Assembly (NCBI RefSeq): GCF_009709615.1
Contig: NZ_WJYA01000002.1
Location: forward strand, 124,001-188,000
Reading direction: 5' to 3'
Length of the DNA: 64,000 nt
Source: Winogradskyella ouciana
GTDB lineage: Bacteria > Bacteroidota > Bacteroidia > Flavobacteriales > Flavobacteriaceae
The notes under the pieces were generated by a model. The model saw only the letters and a program-made list of their open reading frames with translations. It searched no databases and was not told the DNA's origin. This document shows, in pieces, positions 8,023-16,926 of the stretch (its first letter is position 1; the number at the start of each line of letters is the position of its first letter). A program made the position numbers and the translations under genes.

Positions 8023-10398
8023 TTATTTGCGCTTAAAAATCTTCTGGTACCATTTCTTTTTGTTATCAGGATTATCTCCATAACCATAGCCATAACCGTA
8101 CCCTTTAGCTCCTGGTTTAACTCCGTTTAACAGCATCGTCATATTTGGTAAACGTTTTTCTTCATATAATGTTTTTGCAACATGTACTAGATGTCTTTTG
8201 TCAACACCATCAGCACTTACAACATAGATAAACATATCTGCAAAATTTGAGATTAATAAAGTGTCGCTTACCAACCCAACAGCAGAAGTATCTGCTATTA
8301 TATAATCATATTTTTTCTCAAAGTGCTTAAAAAGTTCTTCAACTCTGTCACTCATCAATAACTCTGATGGATTTGGTGGGATTGTGCCAGAAGGAATTAT
8401 ATCTAAGTAGGGATTATCTTTATGTTTTAAAACTATGTCTTGTGCTTTTACAGAAGAGTCAGCCAAATAATCTGTTAATCCTTTTTTAGGTTTTTCTTTT
8501 ATATAGAGATAATCTAAGATTTTTGGTACCCTAATGTCCATTTCAACTAATAAAACAGATTTTTGTGAAAAAGAAATAGAAGTCGCTAAATTGGTACTGG
8601 TGTGCGACTTACCTTCTTGAGCTTTAGTTGACGTAACAAAAATCTTTTTAGCCCTACCATTGATACCTTTAAGCATGAAATCTACATTAGATCTAACAAT
8701 TCTGAACGCTTCTGCTTTTGGTGAATAATCAGCTTTTTTAACAAGTCTAACATTTTTAGAGGACTGAGGTATGTCGCCTAAATATGGAATGTCTAAAATA
8801 CTTACTAAGTCATTTTTTTGATAGAGTTTAGTATCTAACATATCAGATACATATATCAATCCGAGCGGAATCATAAGACCAAATATTAATGCTGCTAAAT
8901 ACGTAAGGGTTGGATTTGGCGCGACAGGCCTGTATGATGAATAAGCATCATCAACAATTTTAGCATTAGGTTGGTACATGCCTAATCTAATTGCAGATTC
9001 TTCACGCTTTTCTAATAAATATAAATAAAGTGACTCCTTTATATCTTGTTGCCTCTGTACTCCTCTCAAAGTTCTGGCTTTTGATGGCGCTACATAGAGT
9101 TGACCACTAATTCTATTGCTTTCAGAATTCAAATTATTAAGTGTAAGCTCAGACGTTTTTTTCATACTGTTCAATGAACTTTCAAGATTGTTTTTTAATT
9201 GATCAATCTGATTGTTCAACTGAACCACAACAGGGTTTTTCTCTGTGGAATTTTTTAAAACCCTATCTCTTTGGGCAACTAATTCATTATGACTTTTAAT
9301 GATTTGAGATGTATTAGAATCTCCAATACCTACATTTGCGGGCAACATGTCACTAAACTTACTTTCATCATTCAATTCTTCTTGTAAATAAGAGATCATT
9401 TGAATATTTGTAGCAGTTGTAGAAATCTGTTGATCTAATTGTTTCTTTGCTTGTAGATTGAGATTGGTTTGTGAGCCAAGGTCAGTAAGGTTGTTCTTTT
9501 GTTGTACCTGTTCTGCAGTAGATTCTACCTGGCCTAATTCCTCCTGTACTTGTTCTAGACGTTTATTGATAAACTCTGAAGTTACTTTAACAACTTCTTC
9601 TTTATCGTGTAATACATCGTTGTTATATTCTTTAATAAGTTGATTTAGAAAGTCAACTGCTTTTTGGGCTACTGTTTCTTTTAATTCTAACGTAATAACA
9701 CTAGAGCCTTTTTCCGTATATGCACTGACACTTTTTTGAAAGTAACTAACAAGCCTAGATACTGGTGTGATGGTTATTTTTAAATTTCTTCCTATTATAA
9801 ATGAGTCTGATTCTAAGTTAGGAACTAGAACGATGCCTCCATAATTGGTGTCAATTTTATCACCAAATGCATATAGTTTTCCTTCAGATTCATTTCTATC
9901 TATGAAAGACTTTCCATCATCTTTAAAAAGTATAAATTCTGAATCTGATTTTACTTTAATAAATATATTAGCTTTTACATTATTAATGATAGAATCGCTT
10001 TCAAAGAAACTGAGACTTATAGGTGGGTCTTCATATAGTTCTTTTTCTTTTATTTTACCTTGATTAAAAATGCGAATATTGAGGTTAAGCGTTTTAATGA
10101 TGTTCTCCATCAAAGTACGCGATTTTATGATCTGAATTTCGTCCTTTATTTTATCTGTACCACCTGAGAACAAGCCCTCGCTGCTAATCTCTTCGATGCT
10201 CGGCAACTTGGTTGCTTGTTTTTCATCTCGTATTTTAATTGTTGCAGAGGCTTGGTACTCATAAGTTGTGTAACGCAAATAGGTATAGCCTATAGCAATG
10301 GCTATAATAACAGAAAGAGCAATCCATTTCCAATAAGAAAGGAAGAGCTCTACTTTTTGTTTTATATCTGCTGTTACTGAATTTGTTTTAGATTCCAT
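8023..10398 (-). CDS. wzc: polysaccharide co-polymerase / tyrosine autokinase (Wzc-like)
   Basis: 791 residues. N-terminal Wzz domain with a first membrane helix at about 30-48, a long periplasmic segment with coiled coil (about 260-430), a second helix at about 500-520 after the proline-rich VAPNPTLTY, then a cytoplasmic BY-kinase domain. Kinase motifs: TSTKAQEGKSHTSTNLA (Walker A, about 595), VLLVEMDIRVPK (Walker A'), YIIADTSAVG (Walker B). The tail has an alternating Gly-Tyr run GYGYGYGYG, the probable autophosphorylation cluster, and a Lys-rich end. Phosphorylation cycling controls chain length and export through the Wza-like partner, whose gene lies directly upstream. Last gene of the operon that begins with the aminotransferase at 14246. 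Confidence 0.93.
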   Translation of the reverse strand: MESKTNSVTADIKQKVELFLSYWKWIALSVIIAIAIGYTYLRYTTYEYQASATIKIRDEKQATKLPSIEEISSEGLFSGGTDKIKDEIQIIKSRTLMENIIKTLNLNIRIFNQGKIKEKELYEDPPISLSFFESDSIINNVKANIFIKVKSDSEFILFKDDGKSFIDRNESEGKLYAFGDKIDTNYGGIVLVPNLESDSFIIGRNLKITITPVSRLVSYFQKSVSAYTEKGSSVITLELKETVAQKAVDFLNQLIKEYNNDVLHDKEEVVKVTSEFINKRLEQVQEELGQVESTAEQVQQKNNLTDLGSQTNLNLQAKKQLDQQISTTATNIQMISYLQEELNDESKFSDMLPANVGIGDSNTSQIIKSHNELVAQRDRVLKNSTEKNPVVVQLNNQIDQLKNNLESSLNSMKKTSELTLNNLNSESNRISGQLYVAPSKARTLRGVQRQQDIKESLYLYLLEKREESAIRLGMYQPNAKIVDDAYSSYRPVAPNPTLTYLAALIFGLMIPLGLIYVSDMLDTKLYQKNDLVSILDIPYLGDIPQSSKNVRLVKKADYSPKAEAFRIVRSNVDFMLKGINGRAKKIFVTSTKAQEGKSHTSTNLATSISFSQKSVLLVEMDIRVPKILDYLYIKEKPKKGLTDYLADSSVKAQDIVLKHKDNPYLDIIPSGTIPPNPSELLMSDRVEELFKHFEKKYDYIIADTSAVGLVSDTLLISNFADMFIYVVSADGVDKRHLVHVAKTLYEEKRLPNMTMLLNGVKPGAKGYGYGYGYGDNPDNKKKWYQKIFKRK

Positions 10399-10419
10399 AA
10401 AGAATTTAAAGGTAATATG

Positions 10420-11196
10420 TTATTTTACTAAGAATACTGCTACAATGGTAGTAAGTGTACCGATAGCAGAAATTAATACTGAATTATTTTGGTTATATGT
10501 AGATGAACGAATTTTTGCATTGTTTGGTTCTACATAAATAACATCGTTTTGCTGAAGGTAATACACAGGTGAGTTAACTACATTAACTGTAGTAAGATCA
10601 ATTTTAGCATATTTCTTTTTTCCATCAACTTCTCTTACTAAAAGCACATTTTTACGCTTGCCAAAAATTGTTAAATCATCAGCCAAACCTAGAGCTTCAA
10701 GTATTGTTATTCTTTCGTCTTGTATGGTAAACGTGCCTGGATTCCTAACTTCACCTAAAATGGTTACGGTAAAATTAGCCAATCTTACATTTACGATTGG
10801 GTCAGTTACATATTCGCTTATTCTTTCGGTTAACATGTCCGTTAACTCTGTTCTTGTTAAGCCTGCTATTTTTAAAGTTCCCAATACAGGAAACTCAATA
10901 TTGCCATCATAATCTACAAGATACGTTTGTTGTTGTAGCCCACCTCTAGCATTAACAATATCAGAGGTTCCTCCAGAAACTAATGAAAGATTAAAAGGTC
11001 TTACGGTGTCTGGGTCTAAAGCAGCGACGTTAATAGTTAAAATATCGTCTGGCTTATAGATTAATTGCTTAGGTTCGGACATTGTTACATCTCCCTCTAA
11101 GGGCTCGTCTTGAAAGTAAATAATGTTTTTGCGTGAACCACAAGAGGACAACATTAAAAAGGCTAATATTGGAATAATAAGATTACGAGTTTTCAT
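10420..11196 (-). CDS. wza: polysaccharide export outer-membrane lipoprotein (Wza/OPX family)
   Basis: 258 residues. The signal peptide ends in lipobox MLSSC (Cys19). Residues 45-125 are the Poly_export domain (KPDDILTINVAALDPDTV, then DYDGNIEFPVLGTLKIAGLT); residues 130-215 are an SLBB domain (ITILGEVRNPGTFTIQDERITILEALGLAD). A hydrophobic helix close to the C-terminus (about 235-256) is the likely outer-membrane-spanning or anchoring part. Forms the export channel with the adjacent Wzc-like protein. 21 bases upstream of wzc. Confidence 0.93.
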   Translation of the reverse strand: MKTRNLIIPILAFLMLSSCGSRKNIIYFQDEPLEGDVTMSEPKQLIYKPDDILTINVAALDPDTVRPFNLSLVSGGTSDIVNARGGLQQQTYLVDYDGNIEFPVLGTLKIAGLTRTELTDMLTERISEYVTDPIVNVRLANFTVTILGEVRNPGTFTIQDERITILEALGLADDLTIFGKRKNVLLVREVDGKKKYAKIDLTTVNVVNSPVYYLQQNDVIYVEPNNAKIRSSTYNQNNSVLISAIGTLTTIVAVFLVK

Positions 11197-11229
11197 TTTT
11201 TGTTTTTTAGGTATAGTTTATAATTTGGC

Positions 11230-13125
11230 TTATTTCTTTGTGTCCAATACTTCATAAGTTGAATTATTGGATATATATTCTGGTATTAAATGTTTTATCA
11301 ATGATACTATTTCCAACGGTTGTGTTAGAGTCTTAATAGTTGTGAGCTTATTGATTTGTTTTTCAACCTCATCAATATCTACACGTCTAGACTTAGCAAT
11401 CATTATTTTTTCATGATAAGTTTTCTTTGTGTTTTCACCATCGGCCAAAAGCTCCTCATAGATTTTTTCGCCAGGTCTAAGTCCTGTGATTTTTATATCT
11501 ATATCTTCAGGATAACGTAACCCTGATAGGATAATCATATTTGTGGCCAAGCTAAATATCTTTATTGGTTCACCCATATCAAAGACAAAGATCTCGCCAC
11601 CATTACCCATTGCGGCTGCTTCCAATACCAATTGACAAGCTTCTGGTATGGTCATAAAGTAACGTGTTATATCTTTATGTGTAACAGTTAATGGACCGCC
11701 TTTTTCAATTTGTTTTTTAAATAGAGGTATAACAGAGCCATTTGAACCTAGCACATTGCCAAATCTTGTAGTTATAAACTTAGTGTGTCCTTTACCTTTA
11801 AGACATGTTACATAAAGCTCAGCAATTCGCTTTGTTGCACCCATAACGTTAGTAGGGTTTACAGCTTTATCTGTAGAAATTAAAACAAACTTATCTACAC
11901 TATGTTTAACTGCTATATCAGCTACGTTTTTTGTACCTCCAATATTAACGCTTACAGCTTCATATGGATTGTTCTCCATAAGAGGAACATGCTTGTAGGC
12001 AGCTGCGTGAAACACCATTTTTGGTTTGTACTGGTTAAATATTTGGTCTATTCTAGATTTATTTCTTACGTCTGCAACTATAGCATCAATATTTGTAAGA
12101 CCTTGTTGTCTAAACTCTTGTTGAATATCATATAGTGCAGATTCTGCATTGTCAACAAGTATTAATTTTTTATAATTATACAGGCTTATTTTTCTGCATA
12201 TTTCACTACCTATTGATCCTGCAGCACCAGTAATCAATATAACTTTATTGTCGTACTGCTCTTCTAAATCTGGATTTTTAATATTGATAGGGTCTCTACC
12301 TAGCAAGTCTTCAATTTTAACCTCTTTTATCTGACCAACACTTAAGTCACCATCTATCCAGCTCTGTACTGGTGGAACAATCTTTACTTTAAGCCCTAAA
12401 GCAAATAAGTTTCCGGTTATTTGTAAAAGCCTTGTAGGATCAATATTTTGAATAGAGATAATTACATCTTCAACTTTATGTTTTTTTATAAACTTCTCGT
12501 CAATCTCATTGATGTTGTGAACCTTAAGAAGGTTTATTTTCTTTCCTATTTTACGCTCATCGTCATCAATAAAACCAACAACTTCCAAACCGCTTTTGGT
12601 ATCATTCTGAATGGCGTCATAGGTAAGCATCCCTGAATTACCAGCGCCAAAAATCAATACGTTTGAAATAGTCTTAAAATCTTGAGTTATTTGATTGTAA
12701 AGAGATTTTATAAATAATTTGGCTCCAATTAAAAACAGGATATTTAACAATAAATGAATATAAATAACTGAACCAGAAATATTAAATAGAGTGTCATCCC
12801 CTAAAAATTTTCTACTTAAAAAAGTAAAGCAAATAAGTATAGTTGCCAATATATTGGCGCCTATAATAACATTGACAATATCTTTAAAGCCAGTAAACCT
12901 TACTACTCCTTTATGGGATCCCACAGCTATTAAACTAATGGCAGCAACAACAGCAACATAAGGTATCTGTTGCAAAATCAATAGTATATCAAAATCAAAC
13001 TGAAAGTTGTACCGTATTACATATGCCAAGAAAAACATTGCCACAACAATTGACACATCAAATAATAGCACTAGCCATTTTGAGGCATATCGCTGTGAGA
13101 TTTTATGTAAGAAATCAACTAACAT
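11230..13125 (-). CDS. membrane nucleotide-sugar 4,6-dehydratase (PglF/CapD/WbpM family)
   Basis: 631 residues. Four membrane helices at about 20-140, a first Rossmann-like region (FGAGNSGMLTYDAIQ, about 160) and a catalytic SDR domain from about 290 with GAAGSIGSEICRKI, AAYKHVPLMENNPYEAV, ISTDKAVNPTNVMGATKR and TTRFGNVLGSNGSV. Enzymes of this size dehydrate UDP-GlcNAc to the 4-keto-6-deoxy sugar, the first step towards bacillosamine- or FucNAc-type sugars. The C-terminus LRPGEKIYEELLADGEN is characteristic. The next gene upstream, an aminotransferase, overlaps by 7 bases and would aminate the product. Confidence 0.92.
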   Translation of the reverse strand: MLVDFLHKISQRYASKWLVLLFDVSIVVAMFFLAYVIRYNFQFDFDILLILQQIPYVAVVAAISLIAVGSHKGVVRFTGFKDIVNVIIGANILATILICFTFLSRKFLGDDTLFNISGSVIYIHLLLNILFLIGAKLFIKSLYNQITQDFKTISNVLIFGAGNSGMLTYDAIQNDTKSGLEVVGFIDDDERKIGKKINLLKVHNINEIDEKFIKKHKVEDVIISIQNIDPTRLLQITGNLFALGLKVKIVPPVQSWIDGDLSVGQIKEVKIEDLLGRDPINIKNPDLEEQYDNKVILITGAAGSIGSEICRKISLYNYKKLILVDNAESALYDIQQEFRQQGLTNIDAIVADVRNKSRIDQIFNQYKPKMVFHAAAYKHVPLMENNPYEAVSVNIGGTKNVADIAVKHSVDKFVLISTDKAVNPTNVMGATKRIAELYVTCLKGKGHTKFITTRFGNVLGSNGSVIPLFKKQIEKGGPLTVTHKDITRYFMTIPEACQLVLEAAAMGNGGEIFVFDMGEPIKIFSLATNMIILSGLRYPEDIDIKITGLRPGEKIYEELLADGENTKKTYHEKIMIAKSRRVDIDEVEKQINKLTTIKTLTQPLEIVSLIKHLIPEYISNNSTYEVLDTKK

Positions 13126-14246
13126 ACTGCAAAATACGTATTTATGGCAGAAATTACTCTATCCAATTCTTCATTAGTAAGATTTGAGCCACTTGGTAAA
13201 CATAGCCCTCTATCAAATAATTCATCAGCAACACCATTTATATAGCTAGGTGAATCTTTAAAAATAGGTTGTTGGTGCATAGGTTTCCATAATGGTCTAG
13301 ACTCTATATTTTCTTTTTCAAGCGCAAGCCTTAAGTCCTCTCTAGTTTCTTTAGAATCTAATAAGACAGCTGTTAACCAACGGTTAGAAAAATGACCTTC
13401 TGGCTCTTGTAAAAATGTTATGTTATTATTGTCTTTAAACGAATTAAGATATAACTCGTGATTAGAGCGACGTTTTGCCACGTGGCTATCTAAGATTGTC
13501 ATTTGACCTCTGCCTATACCAGCTACAATATTTGACATTCTGTAATTATAACCTATATGAGAATGTTGGTAATGCGGTGCATTATCTCTGGCCTGAGTCG
13601 CTAGGAAAACTGCTTTTTGTTTTTGCTCTTTTGTTTTTGTTACCAAAGCACCACCACCAGAAGTAGTAATAATTTTATTTCCGTTAAAAGATAAAATTGA
13701 TAAATCACCAAAGGTCCCACAATTTTGACCTTTATATTGACTGCCTAGGGATTCTGCACTATCTTCAACTACTGGAATATTATATTCTTTAGCTATTTTG
13801 TGTATTTCTTCAACTTTATAAGGCATACCATACAAATGCACAGGGATTATGGCTTTAGGCTTTTTTCCTTTAGTCATTCTGTCTTTAATGGCAATTTCTA
13901 ATTGTTCAGGGCACATGTTCCATGTATCCCTTTCGCTGTCAATAAAGACTGGTGTTGCACCTTGATAAGCTATAGGATTAGCTGAAGCCGAAAACGTTTT
14001 GCTTTGGCAGATTACTTCATCTCCTGAAGAAACTCCTAATAAAATGAGACTTAAATGTAAAGCAGATGTGCCTGATGCTAATGCTGCAACATGGCAATCT
14101 TCATTAAGATAAGATTGTAAGTCATTTTCAAAGCCATTTACATTTGGACCCAAAGGCGCAACCCAATTAGTGTCAAAGGCTTCTTTTATGTAAGTCTGTT
14201 CGGCACCACTCATGTGAGGTGACGACAACCATATTTTAGGTTTCAT
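13119..14246 (-). CDS. PLP-dependent sugar aminotransferase (DegT/DnrJ/EryC1/StrS, PglE-like)
   Basis: 375 residues from the ATG at 14246; a TTG two codons earlier is possible but less likely. The fold-type I motifs are complete: ALASGTSALHLSL (PLP phosphate), VVEDSAESLGSQYKG (the Asp contacts the pyridine N), and SFNGNKIITTSGGGALV with the Schiff-base Lys. GYNYRMSNIVAGIG and ESRPLWKPMHQQPIF are substrate-region motifs typical of the UDP-4-amino-4,6-dideoxy-GlcNAc enzymes. It would act right after the dehydratase encoded next to it. First gene of a four-gene operon ending with wzc. Confidence 0.9.
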   Translation of the reverse strand: MKPKIWLSSPHMSGAEQTYIKEAFDTNWVAPLGPNVNGFENDLQSYLNEDCHVAALASGTSALHLSLILLGVSSGDEVICQSKTFSASANPIAYQGATPVFIDSERDTWNMCPEQLEIAIKDRMTKGKKPKAIIPVHLYGMPYKVEEIHKIAKEYNIPVVEDSAESLGSQYKGQNCGTFGDLSILSFNGNKIITTSGGGALVTKTKEQKQKAVFLATQARDNAPHYQHSHIGYNYRMSNIVAGIGRGQMTILDSHVAKRRSNHELYLNSFKDNNNITFLQEPEGHFSNRWLTAVLLDSKETREDLRLALEKENIESRPLWKPMHQQPIFKDSPSYINGVADELFDRGLCLPSGSNLTNEELDRVISAINTYFAVC

Positions 14247-14617
14247 AAGCAAGAATTGTTAAGTAATTTGCATTACTATCTCAATTTCATGTCTTAGAGG
14301 GATTTGGGACACGATTTAAAATCGGTTTAAATATGCGTTAATAATGTGTCACACCCCAAATAAAGACGATAAAAAGCAAATATTTACGTTGTTACATAAA
14401 GCTACTATTCTTCACTTAATTATTTTGAAATAAATGACTTAAATTATGGTTAAAACATTTATTTTGTGCTTTTGTAAGTTATAGTTTTTGTTAAAAATCG
14501 GACCAATTGTAAGTATAAACTTTACCGAATTTTTAAGTTATTCATAGCTGCTATTCTCAATAAATCCTAAATGAAAGTATATTTGAATTGTATTATTTTT
14601 TGCCATAAATCGATAGA
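14247..14617. promoter_or_regulatory. 371-base divergent spacer with a structured leader
   Basis: No gene seen. On the minus strand, 14361-14302 can fold: ATTTGGG pairs with CCCAAAT and ACAC with GTGT, with a 5-base bulge, enclosing an inner palindrome CGATTTAAAATCG at 14312-14324. This would lie in the leader of the aminotransferase-to-wzc transcript. A TATATTTG box at 14578-14585 serves the opposite strand. I found no exact -7 box for the minus strand. Confidence 0.4.
14578..14585 (+). promoter_or_regulatory. -7 box of the ATP-grasp/HAD gene pair
   Basis: TATATTTG, exact TAnnTTTG match, 33 bases before the ATG at 14618. No TTG is seen at the -33 position. Confidence 0.45.
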
Positions 14618-15589
14618 ATGAATATCTTAATTACTTCAGTTGGTAGGCGAGTATCTTTAGTGAGGGCATTTCAAAAAGAACTTAAAGGTTTTTTTTCTGA
14701 AGCTAAAGTTTATGCGTCTGATGTTAGTCCTTTACTGTCAGCCGGCTGTCAGGTGGCGGATGAATATTTTGAAGTGCCAGCTTTAGACGAATCTTCCTAT
14801 ATTGAGTTCTTATTGAATTTATGTGACGAGAATGGCATTAAGCTAATCATTCCTACAATAGATACAGAATTACTTCTTCTTGCTAGTAAAAATCACCTGT
14901 TTGAAGCCATAGGTATAAAGGTGCTCATTTCTTCACCAGAGTTTGTAAAAAAATGTAGGGATAAAAGAATTATTCATAAATTTTTTAAATCTAACGGTAT
15001 CACTATCGCTAGAGAATATGAAAAGGATAATTACGAATTGCCACTTTTTATAAAACCAATTGATGGCAGTAGAAGTGTAAATACATTTATTATTAGTACC
15101 GAAGAGGATTTAACAGCGGAGCATTTTTCTAACGAAAAACTCATGTTTTTAGAATATCTGGATCATGATATTTATGACGAGTTTACTTGCGACTTATATT
15201 ATGATAGGCACAGTAATTTAAAGTGTGTTGTGCCTAGAAAGAGGATAGAAGTAAGGGAAGGCGAGGTTTACAAGGCTGTTGCCAAGAATAATGCTCTTGT
15301 GGGTTACATAAAAGAAAGATTGAATTATATTGAAGGAGCGACGGGCTGTATTACTGCTCAGTTTTTTCTCCATAAAGAGGATGATGATAAAATCTATGGG
15401 ATAGAAATCAATCCAAGATTTGGAGGTGGTTATCCTCTGTCTTACTTAGCTGGTGCTAATTTTCCAAAATGGATTATTGAAGAGTATTTGTTAGGTAAAA
15501 CCATTGAAGACAAGTTTGACAGTTGGGAGAATGATTTATTAATGATTAGATATGATGATGAAGTTTTAGTCCATGGATATAAAGGTTGA
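14618..15589 (+). CDS. ATP-grasp ligase in the polysaccharide locus
   Basis: 323 residues with the pre-ATP-grasp Rossmann domain (MNILITSVGRRVSLVRAF), central domain (KCRDKRIIHKFFKSNGI, PLFIKPIDGSRSVNTF) and the metal-binding end (KIYGIEINPRFGGGYPLSYLAG, with the Glu and Asn ligands). This resembles the carbamoyl-phosphate-synthase-like/PylC group that makes amide bonds between a carboxylate and an amine. It overlaps the HAD gene by 17 bases, so the two are translationally coupled. It sits between the PglE/PglF-type genes and the PglC/PglA-type genes but on the other strand. The substrate is unknown; attachment of an acyl or aminoacyl group to an amino sugar is one possibility. Confidence 0.8.
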   Translation: MNILITSVGRRVSLVRAFQKELKGFFSEAKVYASDVSPLLSAGCQVADEYFEVPALDESSYIEFLLNLCDENGIKLIIPTIDTELLLLASKNHLFEAIGIKVLISSPEFVKKCRDKRIIHKFFKSNGITIAREYEKDNYELPLFIKPIDGSRSVNTFIISTEEDLTAEHFSNEKLMFLEYLDHDIYDEFTCDLYYDRHSNLKCVVPRKRIEVREGEVYKAVAKNNALVGYIKERLNYIEGATGCITAQFFLHKEDDDKIYGIEINPRFGGGYPLSYLAGANFPKWIIEEYLLGKTIEDKFDSWENDLLMIRYDDEVLVHGYKG

Positions 15590-16229
15590 TAAGCATACAG
15601 TTATAGTTTTTGATTTAGATGATACGCTATATAACGAAATAGAATATTTAAAATCCGCGTATAAGTTTATTGCCAATGACTTAGATCCTGCAAACAGAAA
15701 ATCCCTGTATAGAAACATGTTTGCTAAGTATAGAAAAGGTGATAATATTTTTCAGTACCTGGCTAATAATTATAAAGTTGAAGTAAAGGATCTAATAGAA
15801 GCTTACCGTAATCACAATCCTAAGATTTCCTTATTCGACGACGCATACCAAACCCTTACGGACATAAAGCGTAAAGGAGGAAATCTCGCAATCATTACAG
15901 ATGGTAGAGTAAAAACCCAAATGGCAAAGATTGAAGCTTTAGGGATTAAGGGCTTGTTTAGTGAAATTATTATATCTGAAGCCTTGGGAACAGAAAAACC
16001 AAATGAGCAAAACTTTAAGGTTGTAGAAGAGGCCATGCCTGCTAGAATATACTACTACATTGGAGATAACATTAGTAAGGATTTTGTCTCCCCTAATGCA
16101 ATGGGATGGAAAACAATTGGTTTAATGGATAATGGTTTAAACATTCATTGTCAGGTAGATGAAAATTTAAAAGAAGAGTTTTTTCCAAAATTCCTTATCG
16201 ATTCTTATAAAGAACTCAATATAGTTTGA
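15573..16229 (+). CDS. HAD-superfamily hydrolase
   Basis: 218 residues. Motif I DLDDTLYNE (nucleophile and acid Asp) is near residue 15; motif II is IITDGR (about 108); motif III/IV covers EKPNEQNF and YYIGDNISKDFVSPNAMGWKTIG. The helical cap between motifs I and II is of the C1 type, as in sugar- and nucleotide-phosphate phosphatases. Its start lies inside the end of the ATP-grasp gene, which indicates a joint function. Convergent with the phosphosugar transferase gene, with 9 bases between. Substrate unknown. Confidence 0.83.
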   Translation: MDIKVDKHTVIVFDLDDTLYNEIEYLKSAYKFIANDLDPANRKSLYRNMFAKYRKGDNIFQYLANNYKVEVKDLIEAYRNHNPKISLFDDAYQTLTDIKRKGGNLAIITDGRVKTQMAKIEALGIKGLFSEIIISEALGTEKPNEQNFKVVEEAMPARIYYYIGDNISKDFVSPNAMGWKTIGLMDNGLNIHCQVDENLKEEFFPKFLIDSYKELNIV

Positions 16230-16238
16230 AACTAATTT

Positions 16239-16871
16239 TTATGCTTGGGAAGGTTCACTTTTGGTTCCAGTAAACCTAGGCATATCTACCTCATCAGAAT
16301 TGTTTATATCCTTACGATTAATTACTTTGTCTATAGTCTTGAACAGAATCTTCAAGTCAAGTAAAAATGACTGGTTTTCAACATAATAGACATCAAAATC
16401 AAACTTTTGTTCCCAACTTATAGCATTTCTACCATTGACTTGTGCCCATCCGGTTATGCCTGGTAAAACATCTTGCCTCTTTGCTTGCTCTTCATTATAT
16501 AGATCTAAATATAAAATCAATAACGGTCTAGGGCCAATAAGACTCATATCGCCTTTAATAACATTAATCAACTGAGGGATCTCATCTAATGAATATTTTC
16601 TGCAGAAATTACCAATTTTTGTTACTCTCTCTACGGCTGGCAAAAGATTTCCCTCACTGTCTACAGCATCAGTCATGGTTTTCAATTTTATAATTGTAAA
16701 AGGTTTGCCATTTATACCAGCTCTAGGCTGATAAAAGAAAGGTTTTCCATTATTAACAATAGCGAGGATTACAACTAGAGTTATTAATAACGGTGATATT
16801 AATATAAGGCCGATGAGGCAAGCGATAAAATCTGCAATTCGCTTAATAAAAAGTCTATATATTTTTTTCAT
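16239..16871 (-). CDS. undecaprenyl-phosphate phosphosugar transferase (PglC-like)
   Basis: 210 residues from the ATG at 16871; a TTG at 16904 would add 11 polar residues that PglC-type proteins lack. A single N-terminal re-entrant hydrophobic helix (about 10-35) and the bacterial sugar transferase domain: RAGINGKPFTIIKLKTM, YSLDEIPQLINVIKGDMSLIGPRP (catalytic Asp-Glu) and PGITGWAQVNGRN. It moves a sugar phosphate from the UDP sugar to undecaprenyl phosphate, starting the repeat unit. The small size, lacking the four-helix N-terminal part of WcaJ, fits PglC, matching the PglE/PglF-type enzymes nearby. Followed by a short acidic C-terminus. Confidence 0.9.
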   Translation of the reverse strand: MKKIYRLFIKRIADFIACLIGLILISPLLITLVVILAIVNNGKPFFYQPRAGINGKPFTIIKLKTMTDAVDSEGNLLPAVERVTKIGNFCRKYSLDEIPQLINVIKGDMSLIGPRPLLILYLDLYNEEQAKRQDVLPGITGWAQVNGRNAISWEQKFDFDVYYVENQSFLLDLKILFKTIDKVINRKDINNSDEVDMPRFTGTKSEPSQA

Positions 16872-16926
16872 CTTAGTAGGATTTTTGTTGTTATGTAAGT
16901 TCAATTAATATGGGGCGCAATTCAGT

